From Thiohalocapsa sp. (GTDB taxonomy: Bacteria; Pseudomonadota; Gammaproteobacteria; Chromatiales; Chromatiaceae), in the NCBI GenBank assembly GCA_028277725.1, contig JANQFX010000010.1, positions 1 through 49,745 on the forward strand: a stretch of 49,745 nt of DNA. The letters are read 5' to 3'. The translations under genes and the position numbers were made by a program. Positions 1 through 7,569 of this stretch are shown here, piece after piece (positions within the stretch are counted from its first letter, which is position 1; each line of letters begins with the position of its first letter). The notes under the pieces were generated by a model that was not told the DNA's origin, did no database searches, and saw nothing but the letters and a program-made list of their open reading frames with translations.

Positions 1-107
1 TGCCGACCTGCGCTGCTTCCCATCGCTCGTTCCCCCCACTTGGATTGAGTGCGGGGTGAACTCTGCCCGATCGCCCGGCGCATGGGCAGGTGGGGTTTGT
101 GGAGCGC

Positions 108-938
108 TTACGCCTCAACGTCACGGCCCAGTTTGATTCCTGCGGAGAATTCTGGCCTTGAAAGGGTATTCTCGAAGTATGGGTTAACCATATGAGCTTT
201 CAAGAAGTCCTCGAAAGCTTGCTTCGTGCGAAACTCGGGCTCGTTGATCACTGGCTTAGGATTATCGTTACCGGCTGCCGACGTGACCAGCGTCAACAGC
301 CGCGCGCATGGCGCGTTTTCGCGCCAGTTAATAACGTGGACAATTGGTAGGCATTTTCGTAGGTCCGAGAGAGTCTTGGGGTCAAAGCGTGCATCCACGC
401 CGAGAGCGACGACCAAAGCATCGTATTCTTTGTCTAGCACAGCCAAGGTCGCCGTATAACGAAAAAAGGAATTGTCGGGGACGCTGCCCCTGCTCAGAAT
501 CTGCGACAGTGGAACATGCCAGAGAAGCTTATATCGACCGATTTGGAGTTTTTCTTGGAGGAGAGCATGGCAGTCTATTTCTGTATCCGTCAGGAAGGTT
601 TCTTTGGCTTGCGCCCAAAGGATCGGTTTTTGCTCCAAGTCGTCGAAGTCGTCTTGGTCGCCACAGGGAGTCTCCAAGCCAGACAGCGATCGGAAAAAGT
701 GGATCACCCATTGTTCAGCACTAGGATCAGTAGCCCTTAGTTGCTTGAGCGCGTCGTTCTCAGCCAGTCTGTCGCCGTTCCACGCCAATGGGAATTGGCA
801 TTTGCCCCGCGCCTGTTTGACTTCTATTACAAAAGGCATCCAATCTCCTGGCTTCAGCTCTAGCGGCTGATACATTACGTACTCAGTGGCGTCCTTGACA
901 ACAGAGTATTTTTTGTGATTAATGGTGCAAGTCTTCAT
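108..938 (-). CDS. Hypothetical protein, 276 aa
   Basis: I do not recognise this protein. It is soluble, with no signal peptide or membrane segment that I can see. The ATG at 938 (MKTCTINHKK) is chosen over an in-frame TTG at 983, because the extra 15 residues look like read-through of the upstream region. The middle is rich in charged residues, and the C-terminal part (EFRTKQAFEDFLKAHM) looks helical. Base composition is clearly lower in GC than the neighbouring genes, and codons such as AAA, ATT and TTG are common, which suggests recent acquisition. It is isolated: the next gene on the same strand ends about 280 bases upstream of its start. No function can be assigned. Confidence 0.6.
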   Translation of the reverse strand: MKTCTINHKKYSVVKDATEYVMYQPLELKPGDWMPFVIEVKQARGKCQFPLAWNGDRLAENDALKQLRATDPSAEQWVIHFFRSLSGLETPCGDQDDFDDLEQKPILWAQAKETFLTDTEIDCHALLQEKLQIGRYKLLWHVPLSQILSRGSVPDNSFFRYTATLAVLDKEYDALVVALGVDARFDPKTLSDLRKCLPIVHVINWRENAPCARLLTLVTSAAGNDNPKPVINEPEFRTKQAFEDFLKAHMVNPYFENTLSRPEFSAGIKLGRDVEA

Positions 939-1154
939 CTGTCTAGTGCTCTTCGATTTGATGGACAAGATAGCAATCAACAAGAGGTAAGGCGGCGCTT
1001 TCTTTCTGGGATGGGGAGTAAATAGCCGAGTCTACGGTCGCTGGAACACGTCGAGCATGGAGTTTATTGCCAGTGGGGAGGGGGGGGTTACGCACAACTA
1101 GGACGCCGAGGGTCCGGGGTCACCATTTAGCTGCCCCCTGGATGACCTATGAAC

Positions 1155-1218
1155 CCAGGATGACCCTGACCCCGAGCTGACCCCGAGCCTGACCCTTTCT
1201 CTTTCTCCTTCTCTTCAG
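1155..1218. repeat. TGACCC direct repeats and pyrimidine tract
   Basis: Four TGACCC hexamers start at 1161, 1167, 1178 and 1190, followed by a CT-only tract (1193-1216) that runs into the 3' end of the exchanger gene. On the minus strand this reads as repeated GGGTCA just after that gene's stop codon. It is a low-complexity repeat; no terminator stem is evident. Confidence 0.5.
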
Positions 1219-2375
1219 TCACTGGCCGAGTCCTTCTTCCCAGCCGCAAGCGATTGGCGAACGTCGGTACACCGGGCATGCGCGTCGGAGCGCCTGCGTT
1301 TGAGTGTCTGAACGACACTGAAGCCGATGGCGAGCACCGTGATGGGTATGACGAAACCGAGCATCGCCACCTCGAAGCTACGCGTAAAGGCCGCATCGGT
1401 GGCACCCAGCGCGAGATACACCGTATAGGCGACGAAGTAGCCGACCATGACGCCGCCTTCCAGACGCGTGATGCGGCAGCCGGTGAAGAACAGCGGGATG
1501 CAGAACAACGCGGTGGCGATCATGATCGGTAGATCCAGGGTCAGCACGTCGGGGTGAACCGGGATGCCACCGGGTGCGATCAGGGCGCCGATGCCCAACA
1601 CCGCCAAGATGTTGAACACATTGCTGCCCACGGCGTTGCCCACAGCGATATCCCCTTCCCCGCGCCAACTCGCCAGGACGGATGCCACCAGCTCCGGAAG
1701 CGACGTGCCGATGGCGATGATGGTCAGGCCAATGATCAGTTCGCTGACGCCGAAGAGCCTGGCAATGTCGCCGGCACCGGAGACCATGGCCTGCGCGGCG
1801 AGCACCAGCAGCACCAACCCCGCAGCCACCAGCAGCGCCTGCTTGAACAAGCGGCCCGCGCCGCCGCCCTGTCCTTCAGTCCCGGCGGCGACAGCCTGGG
1901 TAAATTCCGCCTGCACGTCGTCTGGGTCGGTCTTGCCCTGCATCAGGGTCCAGACCAAATAGACGCAGAGCGCCAACACCATGACCAGGCCGTCGAGCCG
2001 CCCCACGCGGCCGTCCAGCGACAGCAGCCAGAGCGCCGCCGAGCACGCCAACACCACTGGCAGATCGACCTTGATGATGCGGCTCTTGACCGTGAGCGGC
2101 GCAATCAAGGCCGCGGCACCCAGGATCAGCAGGATGTTGGCGATATTGCTGCCGACCACGTTGCCCACCGCCAGCGCCGGCGCGTCGGCCAAGGACGCCT
2201 GCACCGTCACCGCCAGTTCCGGCGCACTGGTGCCGAATGAGACCACGGTGATGCCGATCACCAGCGGGCTGATGCGCGCCGCAATGGCTAGGCCGGAGGC
2301 GCCCCGCACCAGCAGTTCACCACCGACCACAAGGCCGATAAGACCAATCAGGATGAGCCCGGCGGCTTGCAACAT
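1215..2375 (-). CDS. CaCA-family calcium/sodium (or proton) antiporter
   Basis: Inner-membrane cation exchanger of the Ca2+:cation antiporter (CaCA) family, YrbG-like. Two inverted alpha repeats are visible: GTSAPELAVT in the first half and GTSLPELVAS in the second, each with the acidic residue that binds Ca2+/Na+. They are followed by GNVVGSNIANILLILG and GNAVGSNVFNILAVLG. About ten hydrophobic segments and 386 residues fit the family. The central loop (about residues 150-175) is glycine-rich and hydrophilic. The ATG at 2375 is preferred over a TTG two codons upstream; AAGG lies about 9 bases before it. The likely role is calcium efflux using the sodium or proton gradient. It is monocistronic. 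Confidence 0.9.
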   Translation of the reverse strand: MLQAAGLILIGLIGLVVGGELLVRGASGLAIAARISPLVIGITVVSFGTSAPELAVTVQASLADAPALAVGNVVGSNIANILLILGAAALIAPLTVKSRIIKVDLPVVLACSAALWLLSLDGRVGRLDGLVMVLALCVYLVWTLMQGKTDPDDVQAEFTQAVAAGTEGQGGGAGRLFKQALLVAAGLVLLVLAAQAMVSGAGDIARLFGVSELIIGLTIIAIGTSLPELVASVLASWRGEGDIAVGNAVGSNVFNILAVLGIGALIAPGGIPVHPDVLTLDLPIMIATALFCIPLFFTGCRITRLEGGVMVGYFVAYTVYLALGATDAAFTRSFEVAMLGFVIPITVLAIGFSVVQTLKRRRSDAHARCTDVRQSLAAGKKDSASD

Positions 2376-2440
2376 GTCCAACCTTGTCTTGCCCCCGACT
2401 GCACTGCGGCCTTACCCAAGCTAGGTTGCCATTCTAACCA

Positions 2441-2490
2441 TAGGGTGGGCAAAGCGGTGGGATGGGCAAAGCGCAGCGTGCCCGCCCCAT
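2441..2490. repeat. REP-like palindrome, copy 1
   Basis: The interval starts with TAGGGTGGGCAAAGCGG and continues with a second half-copy, GATGGGCAAAGCGCAGCG, then TGCCCGCCCCATC, which is partly self-complementary to the first part. The same 18-base core recurs in inverted orientation at 5955-5972, and relatives lie at 14259 and 16165. It sits between the convergently arranged 5' side of the exchanger gene and the 3' end of the regulator gene. Confidence 0.65.
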
Positions 2491-2531
2491 CAATTGGCCA
2501 TCATCAAAACGAACACCCATGGTCCCGCCAC

Positions 2532-3461
2532 CTAATGCTCCCCCCAAAGGATCTCGCCGACCCGGCTCAGGTCGTAGCCGCCGAGTTCGTCGGCGATCTT
2601 GCGGCAGGCCCCGGAACCGAGATGCCTGAGCAGGTCTTGGAACAACCGCCGGAACCAGACCTCACGCGTCAGGGCGAAGTCGAAGGCCTCGACCCCCAGG
2701 GGAACGAAGTCCAGGCCGGCCTCGATGGCGGCGGCCCGCACACCGGGCGCGACATCCGCCTGGTCGAGCACCAGCGCCGCTGCGGCCTCGCGCTCCGACA
2801 GCGCGGTGCAGCTGGTGTTGAGGACGTTGATCCAAGCGCTGGTCCGCCTGCCCAACTCGAGCAGGAACCGCTGTGACCCGGCGCCCGCCTGGCGTTGCAC
2901 CCAGCGGAACCGGGACTGGGTGAAGTACTCGACGTCCGAGGACTGGCGCAGCAGGCCCGGTCGCAACATGAGGCCCTGCTCGCGGGTGAAGGCCCGCACC
3001 AGGACCCAGTTGCGGTGCTGCGGGTGCTGGCGCAGGAGCGCCGGGTGCCGGGTCTGGCTCTCCTCCGCCGGCCCCCAGTGCAGGGCGCTGACGTCCGTTC
3101 GGCGTGCCTGCAGCAGCTCCAGGCCGAGGCGCGTACCCGTGGGCGTGTAGCAGACTTGGGCGTGGATATCCAGATCGCGGGCCAGGGCGGTGATGACGCG
3201 ATAGAGCAGGGGATCATCACTGCCGGAGATTAGCAATCGGTCGGACAGCAGCCCACCGTGGGCCGACTCCAGCATCCATCGGTCCACCAGCTCGCGCGGG
3301 AACATCCATTTGCCCGTGACCTTGGTCGCCGGGATGCGCCCCTCGTTCACCAGGGCGTAGACCTTCTTCTCGTTCAGATTCAGGTAGGCCGCGACCTGCT
3401 TCACGCACATGAAGGTGCCGTCCTGTTCCCAGGCGGTCGGCGGCGACGTGGGCGCTGTCAT
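2532..3461 (-). CDS. One-component regulator: excisionase/MerR-like HTH plus PBP-like domain
   Basis: 309-aa predicted transcription factor. Residues about 20-67 form an excisionase/MerR-type winged helix (MCVKQVAAYLNLNEKKVYAL, then GKWMFPRELVDRWM). The rest resembles the periplasmic-binding-protein-like sensor domain (PBP_like, molybdate-type) found in cytoplasmic regulators, with a conserved start SGSDDPLL and a distal QADVAPGVRAAA segment. The ATG at 3461 is chosen because GGAG lies about 9 bases upstream; the longer open frame adds low-complexity sequence. It lies 73 bases downstream of fdhD on the same strand, so it probably shares the fdhD/moaA transcript. Context suggests that it controls formate dehydrogenase genes or molybdate/tungstate use. 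The ligand is unknown. Confidence 0.8.
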   Translation of the reverse strand: MTAPTSPPTAWEQDGTFMCVKQVAAYLNLNEKKVYALVNEGRIPATKVTGKWMFPRELVDRWMLESAHGGLLSDRLLISGSDDPLLYRVITALARDLDIHAQVCYTPTGTRLGLELLQARRTDVSALHWGPAEESQTRHPALLRQHPQHRNWVLVRAFTREQGLMLRPGLLRQSSDVEYFTQSRFRWVQRQAGAGSQRFLLELGRRTSAWINVLNTSCTALSEREAAAALVLDQADVAPGVRAAAIEAGLDFVPLGVEAFDFALTREVWFRRLFQDLLRHLGSGACRKIADELGGYDLSRVGEILWGEH

Positions 3462-3534
3462 GGCTGTCACTCCGAGGCCTCCGTAGGTGGGGGCAGGCTG
3501 TTCGAGCTGGTTGTTCGGCCCGGTCCCGGGCGGT

Positions 3535-4485
3535 CTAGGCGCCGGCTGCACGAGCCAACCTGTCGCGCCGGCCCCGATTATCGGACCTGGCCCGCGCCGG
3601 CACCGCGTCGAACTCGATCTGCTCGGCCCCGTTGTAGACGAGAAAATGGGTGCCCTTGGCACGCGCGATCAGGGTGACACCGATCCTGCGCGCCAGTTCG
3701 AGTCCACGGTGTGTGACGCCTGAGCGCGACAGGAGCACGGGTATGCCCATCTGCGCCACCTTGATGACCATCTCGGAGGTCAGCCGGCCGGTGGTATAGA
3801 AGACCTTGTCGGCGCCTTCGATGGCGTTGAGCCACATGTAGCCGGAGATGGCGTCGGCGGCGTTGTGCCGGCCCACGTCCTCGACGAACAACTCGATCCT
3901 CGGCGCGGTCGTCGGCTCGCCATCGCCCCCCTCGGACCCCAGCGCACAGAGCGCGCAGCCATGCACGGCGCCGGCGCGGCGGTAGACCTCGTTGTGGGCA
4001 CTCAGGGCATCGAGCAGCCCGTAGATGCTCGACTGGCGCAGCCGCACGGCGGGCAGACGCAACCGATCCAGCCAGTCGCTGATGCGCCCGAAGACCGTGC
4101 CCTGCCCACAGCCGCTGGTGACGGTGCGGTGCTTGAGCTTGGCCTCCAGATCGCTGACGCCGTCGAAGGTGGTCACGGCACAGGACTCGGTCTCCCAGTC
4201 CACCTGCACGGAGTACACCGATTCCAGACAGGGCACGAGGCGTTGGTTGCGCAGGTAGCCGAGCACCAGAAGCTCCGGATGGGTGCCGAGGGTCATCAGG
4301 GAGACGACCTCGCGCTTGTCGATGAACAACGTGAGCTGCTGCTCCCCGGCGATGTGGCCCTCCCGCGGCTCGCCGAACTCGTCCATGGCCACCACCGCGT
4401 GGGACGGCTTCAGACCGGCGACCGAGAGGATCGGCGCGTCATGGTCATCGACGTCATCGCGGGTATCGCGTGCAAGACTCTGCAT
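3535..4485 (-). CDS. fdhD: Formate dehydrogenase sulfurtransferase FdhD
   Basis: FdhD delivers sulfur from the cysteine desulfurase to the bis-MGD cofactor before it is inserted into formate dehydrogenase. The 316-aa product has the family marks: TSGCG at about residues 124-128, the CxxC loop GCALC with Cys177 and Cys180, DVGRHNAADA at about 203-212, and the nucleotide-cofactor pocket segment TTGRLTSEMVIK. The C-terminus is extended with basic residues. The ATG at 4485 has a strong ribosome site, GGGAGG, six bases upstream. moaA ends 15 bases downstream of the upstream gene boundary (4501), so moaA, fdhD and the regulator are probably one operon divergent from the fdh structural operon. Confidence 0.95.
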   Translation of the reverse strand: MQSLARDTRDDVDDHDAPILSVAGLKPSHAVVAMDEFGEPREGHIAGEQQLTLFIDKREVVSLMTLGTHPELLVLGYLRNQRLVPCLESVYSVQVDWETESCAVTTFDGVSDLEAKLKHRTVTSGCGQGTVFGRISDWLDRLRLPAVRLRQSSIYGLLDALSAHNEVYRRAGAVHGCALCALGSEGGDGEPTTAPRIELFVEDVGRHNAADAISGYMWLNAIEGADKVFYTTGRLTSEMVIKVAQMGIPVLLSRSGVTHRGLELARRIGVTLIARAKGTHFLVYNGAEQIEFDAVPARARSDNRGRRDRLARAAGA

Positions 4486-4500
4486 TGAGACCTCCCGAGC

Positions 4501-5523
4501 TCAGCCCCCGGTGGCGTTCATGTGGCGGAAGATGATGGGCTGCTCGGTCAGGTCGAAGTCGTGCCCCCTTGGCTTGATGGACATGGCCGCGCGGATGGCC
4601 TGCTTGACCCGCCCGTCGTCACCGGGGTGGGCGCGTAGGGTGCGGCGCAGATCGGTGGAGAATTCCTGCCCCAGGCACAGCAACAGCCGCCCCTCCGCGG
4701 TGACCCGCACCCGGTTGCAGTCACCACAGAAGTTGTGGCTATGGGGCGAGATGAAGCCCACCCGGGTGTCCGTGCCGGCGATGCGCCAATAGCGCGATGG
4801 GCCGCCGGTGGACTCGGTGGTGGGGATCAGTTCCAGCCGCTCGGCGAGGTCGCGCCGGATCTCGTCGCTGGAGTAGTAGGCCTCGGCACGGTCGTGGTCG
4901 CCGATGACACCGAGGGGCATCTCCTCGATGAAGCTGATGTCGAGCCCGCGGTCCACGGCGAAGCGCACGAGGTCGGTCGCCTCATCGTGGTTGCGGTGCT
5001 TGAGCATCACGCAGTTGAGCTTGATGCGCGCGAAGCCCGCCGCGCGGGCCGCGTCGACGCCGGCCAGGGTCTGTGCCAGCTCGCCCTTGCGGGTGATGGC
5101 TCGGAAGCGCTCCGGCTTCAGGGAATCCAGGCTGATATTGATGCGCGTGACCCCGGCCGCCTTGAGCGCAGCCGCATACCTCGGCAGCTGGGTGCCGTTG
5201 GTGGTCAGGGTCAGATCACGGATCCCCGGCAGGGCGCCGAGCTGTTCGAACAGCCAGAGCACGTTGCGCCGCACCAGGGGCTCGCCGCCGGTGATGCGCA
5301 GTTTGGTGACGCCGAGCTCGCTGAAGCAGCGCCCGAGCCGGGCGACTTCCTCCAGGGTGAGCACCTGCGCCCGCGGCAGGAAGTTCATGTCCTCCGCCAT
5401 ACAGTAGACGCAGCGCAGGTCACAGCGGTCGGTGACCGACAGGCGCACATAGGTGATGTGCCGACCGAAGCGGTCGATCAGCCTGTCGTTCGGGTCCTGG
5501 TCGGCGGATGGTGCATGCAGCAT
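4501..5523 (-). CDS. moaA: GTP 3',8-cyclase MoaA (molybdopterin biosynthesis)
   Basis: Radical-SAM enzyme that starts molybdopterin synthesis by converting GTP to 3',8-cyclo-GTP. The N-terminal cluster motif CxxxCxxC is at Cys34, Cys38 and Cys41 (DRCDLRCVYC). The SAM-binding GGEP follows in RITGGEPLVRR. The C-terminal substrate-binding cluster is FCGDCNRVRVT followed by a third Cys in LLLCLG. The protein ends in Gly-Gly, as functional MoaA should. The ATG at 5523 gives 340 aa, a normal length; upstream in-frame sequence is unrelated. It is the first gene of the minus-strand operon with fdhD. The other early pathway genes (moaC, moaD, moaE) are not in this window, so this copy may be dedicated to the formate dehydrogenase island. 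Confidence 0.95.
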   Translation of the reverse strand: MLHAPSADQDPNDRLIDRFGRHITYVRLSVTDRCDLRCVYCMAEDMNFLPRAQVLTLEEVARLGRCFSELGVTKLRITGGEPLVRRNVLWLFEQLGALPGIRDLTLTTNGTQLPRYAAALKAAGVTRINISLDSLKPERFRAITRKGELAQTLAGVDAARAAGFARIKLNCVMLKHRNHDEATDLVRFAVDRGLDISFIEEMPLGVIGDHDRAEAYYSSDEIRRDLAERLELIPTTESTGGPSRYWRIAGTDTRVGFISPHSHNFCGDCNRVRVTAEGRLLLCLGQEFSTDLRRTLRAHPGDDGRVKQAIRAAMSIKPRGHDFDLTEQPIIFRHMNATGG

Positions 5524-5577
5524 GGCGTTGGCTGATTCCTGGAAGCTACACGGCAACCCCGGAATCACCCGATCGTT

Positions 5578-5618
5578 GGGTCGCCTTCGTCGGTCTGGGG
5601 GTCGCCTTCGTCGGACTG
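5578..5618. repeat. 20-base tandem duplication
   Basis: GGGTCGCCTTCGTCGGTCTG (5578-5597) is repeated with one base changed at 5599-5618. The period of 21 keeps any reading frame, giving a repeated VAFVGL peptide on the plus strand. I see no ribosome site or other support for translation. Confidence 0.6.
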
Positions 5619-5949
5619 ACCGACGCGGTGACCGATTTCTGGTCAAGCGGGTCAGCAAGAATCGTTCCCGCACCCGCACGAAGCCCGTTGTAAGCGCCCG
5701 ACCTCGCGCCTCCTTCGTCGCCCCGAGCGACGCCGCCACGGCGCGGCAGGCCAGGCACGCACCCCTCACCTCGGAAGAGACGAACCCAGAGTCCGCGCAA
5801 ACCCGGAACCCGAGGCGCCAGACCGGACAAACTGACGCAAAGCACGGGCCGCGGCAGCGACAAACTGTCGCGCCCACCGCTGTCCCGTTGTGGCCTTCGC
5901 GGCCTCCGTAGCCGGGGCAGAGCAACGCGTGCCCATCAGACTGTGGAAA

Positions 5950-5973
5950 GCGGGCGCTGCGCTTTGCCCATCC
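5950..5973. repeat. REP-like palindrome, copy 2 (inverted)
   Basis: On the minus strand this reads GGATGGGCAAAGCGCAGCGC. The core at 5955-5972 is the exact reverse complement of 2461-2478 in copy 1. Confidence 0.65.
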
Positions 5974-6128
5974 TAACGGGGACACGCACAAGGTCTGGTT
6001 GGTCGCAGGGTAGGCAAGCGCAGTGCCGGCCACCCCGAAGCAGCGGCGGCGTTTGGACGCTGGTACGCGTCTTGCTGTGCTCGTGGGATCCCAGACCCAC
6101 CACGAACGCCCAAGCCGTCGCAGCCGCC

Positions 6129-6800
6129 ATGTATGCCAGCCCCACGTCCGCCCGCTCGACGAGCGATTCCACGAGAACCGACGGACCCGATATCGCGCCG
6201 CCGCCGACACGATTTCCGGTCAATGTGCTCATGGAGCGGCGCCGGGTCAGCGGCAACCGCTGGGTCACGGACAGCTGGCGCGCGGTCGGCGTCACCGTAG
6301 GCGGCACCAGCATGTCCGACAGCAACCGAGCGGACTGCCGAGACGCCGAGACAGGAGCGACACCGACCGTCCCCGTGCCCGTCGTCGAGGGCCCGGACGC
6401 CGCCCAGTACCTCTGGCCAGGGTTGCACGTGGAGCTCTTCGTCGACGAGGCCGAAAGCTATTACCACAACCTGATGGTCGGCACGCCGGGCTGCTACATC
6501 GTCACCCGCTCCGACCCCGACGGCCTGCCGCGGCCGGTGATCGTGAGCCTGAGCTTCGATGCCGGCCAGGCCTACCTGGAGGGTGACGAGACGGTGCACG
6601 CGGTGCCCCTGCCTCCGGAGCTCTATCGCGCCGCCGAGGCCTTCGTACTCGCACACTATGTGCCGGAGAAAAAGAAGAAGCGTAGGCGGCAGGACTGGAA
6701 GGCCCAGCAGCAGCCGGCCCCGGAGCTGCACCAGGACACCGACCAGGAATCGCGCCAGGCCGGCCACTCGAATCCGGATCGGGGGCAGCGGCATGCCTGA
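6129..6800 (+). CDS. DUF3305 domain protein, formate dehydrogenase operon
   Basis: 223-aa protein with a DUF3305 core, recognisable from FPVNVLMERRRVSGNRWVTD and SWRAVGVTVG, then LHVELFVDEAESYYHNLM and PRPVIVSLSFDAGQAYLEG. This family occurs almost only beside formate dehydrogenase genes; its biochemical role is unknown, and maturation or an accessory role is inferred from context. The tail after about residue 175 is very basic (EKKKKRRRQDW), then Gln-rich. The ATG at 6129 is preferred because upstream codons run through a dispersed palindrome; an internal ATG at 6232 (MERRR) is also possible. The stop overlaps the DUF3306 start by eight bases, so the two are translationally coupled at the head of the fdh operon. 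Confidence 0.8.
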   Translation: MYASPTSARSTSDSTRTDGPDIAPPPTRFPVNVLMERRRVSGNRWVTDSWRAVGVTVGGTSMSDSNRADCRDAETGATPTVPVPVVEGPDAAQYLWPGLHVELFVDEAESYYHNLMVGTPGCYIVTRSDPDGLPRPVIVSLSFDAGQAYLEGDETVHAVPLPPELYRAAEAFVLAHYVPEKKKKRRRQDWKAQQQPAPELHQDTDQESRQAGHSNPDRGQRHA

Positions 6801-7569
6801 GCAGAGCGACAGGGCGCAGCCCCGCGCCCTGGACGACCAGGCCGACGGCGACTTCCTGAGTCGCTGGTCGCGACGCAAGACCCGGGCACGCCTGGGCAAA
6901 CCGCCCCTCACCTCCACCCCCGAGGACACGCTCGGCGACCAGCGCCCCGCGTCCAGCCCGGACGAGAAGGCCCCGCCCTCGACGGCGGAGCCGGCCACCG
7001 AGCCAGACAAGATCGCCGAATCGGTCCTCACCGACGCGGACATGCCGCCTTTGGACACGCTCGGACCGGACGCCGACTACTCCGGCTTCCTGTCGCCGGG
7101 CGTCTCAAGGGACCTCCGGCGCCGGGCCCTGGCCCAGCTCTTCCGTAGTGCCAGCTTCAACGTCACCGACGGACTCGACGACTACGCCGAGGACTTCACC
7201 CGATACACGCCGCTCGGCGACCTGATCACCGCCGACATGCGCCACGCGCTCGGGCAGGAGCTGGAGCAGACGACCGAAGCCGGCGACGACCCATTGCCAG
7301 GCTCAACAGAAGCGACAGGGGGGCCGGCCGCGACCCGCGAGGTGCTGGCCGACTCCACCGCGCCCCACACCGACGCTGATACCGCAACCGGCACCGCACC
7401 AGCCGACCGAACCGACCCGCTCCCCCGACGGCCAGCAGGACAGCAAGCAGACTCGCCAGCAGATCAGCCAGCAGACATTGGGGACCCCCAAGATGATGCA
7501 GAACCCGCCCCCCGAGCAGGCGCCGAACAACCGGCACAACACCAACCCCCGGCCGCCGGTGCCACCTGA
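6793..7569 (+). CDS. DUF3306 domain protein, formate dehydrogenase operon
   Basis: 258-aa DUF3306 protein. The family signature FLSRWSRRKTRAR is at about residues 20-32, followed by a Pro/Ala-rich linker, then the conserved core DMPPLDTLGPDADYSGFLSPGVSRDLRRRALAQLFR and LDDYAEDFTRYTPLGD. The C-terminal 90 residues are low-complexity and rich in Thr, Asp, Pro and Ala. The ATG at 6793 overlaps the DUF3305 stop. Like DUF3305 it is a genomic companion of membrane formate dehydrogenases and has no known activity. Its tail overlaps the start of the next Fe-S protein by about 77 bases, an unusually long overlap that suggests one of the two ends is extended compared with relatives. Confidence 0.85.
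   Translation: MPEQSDRAQPRALDDQADGDFLSRWSRRKTRARLGKPPLTSTPEDTLGDQRPASSPDEKAPPSTAEPATEPDKIAESVLTDADMPPLDTLGPDADYSGFLSPGVSRDLRRRALAQLFRSASFNVTDGLDDYAEDFTRYTPLGDLITADMRHALGQELEQTTEAGDDPLPGSTEATGGPAATREVLADSTAPHTDADTATGTAPADRTDPLPRRPAGQQADSPADQPADIGDPQDDAEPAPRAGAEQPAQHQPPAAGAT

Larger units (their letters stand above)
5524..6128. other. Divergent intergenic region between moaA and the fdh operon
   Basis: About 600 bases with no convincing gene. It should contain the divergent promoters for moaA-fdhD (minus) and the DUF3305-led fdh operon (plus), but I cannot name a promoter. It holds a 20-base unit repeated at 5578-5597 and 5599-5618, and an inverted copy of the REP-like palindrome near 5950-5973. 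The in-frame extension of the DUF3305 gene to 5943 runs through this palindrome and is not credible as coding sequence. Confidence 0.6.

Noticed and set aside
5508..5693. Small plus-strand protein with a VAFVGL repeat
   Set aside because: Explained by the 20-base tandem duplication; no ribosome site and no family; lies upstream of moaA on the opposite strand.
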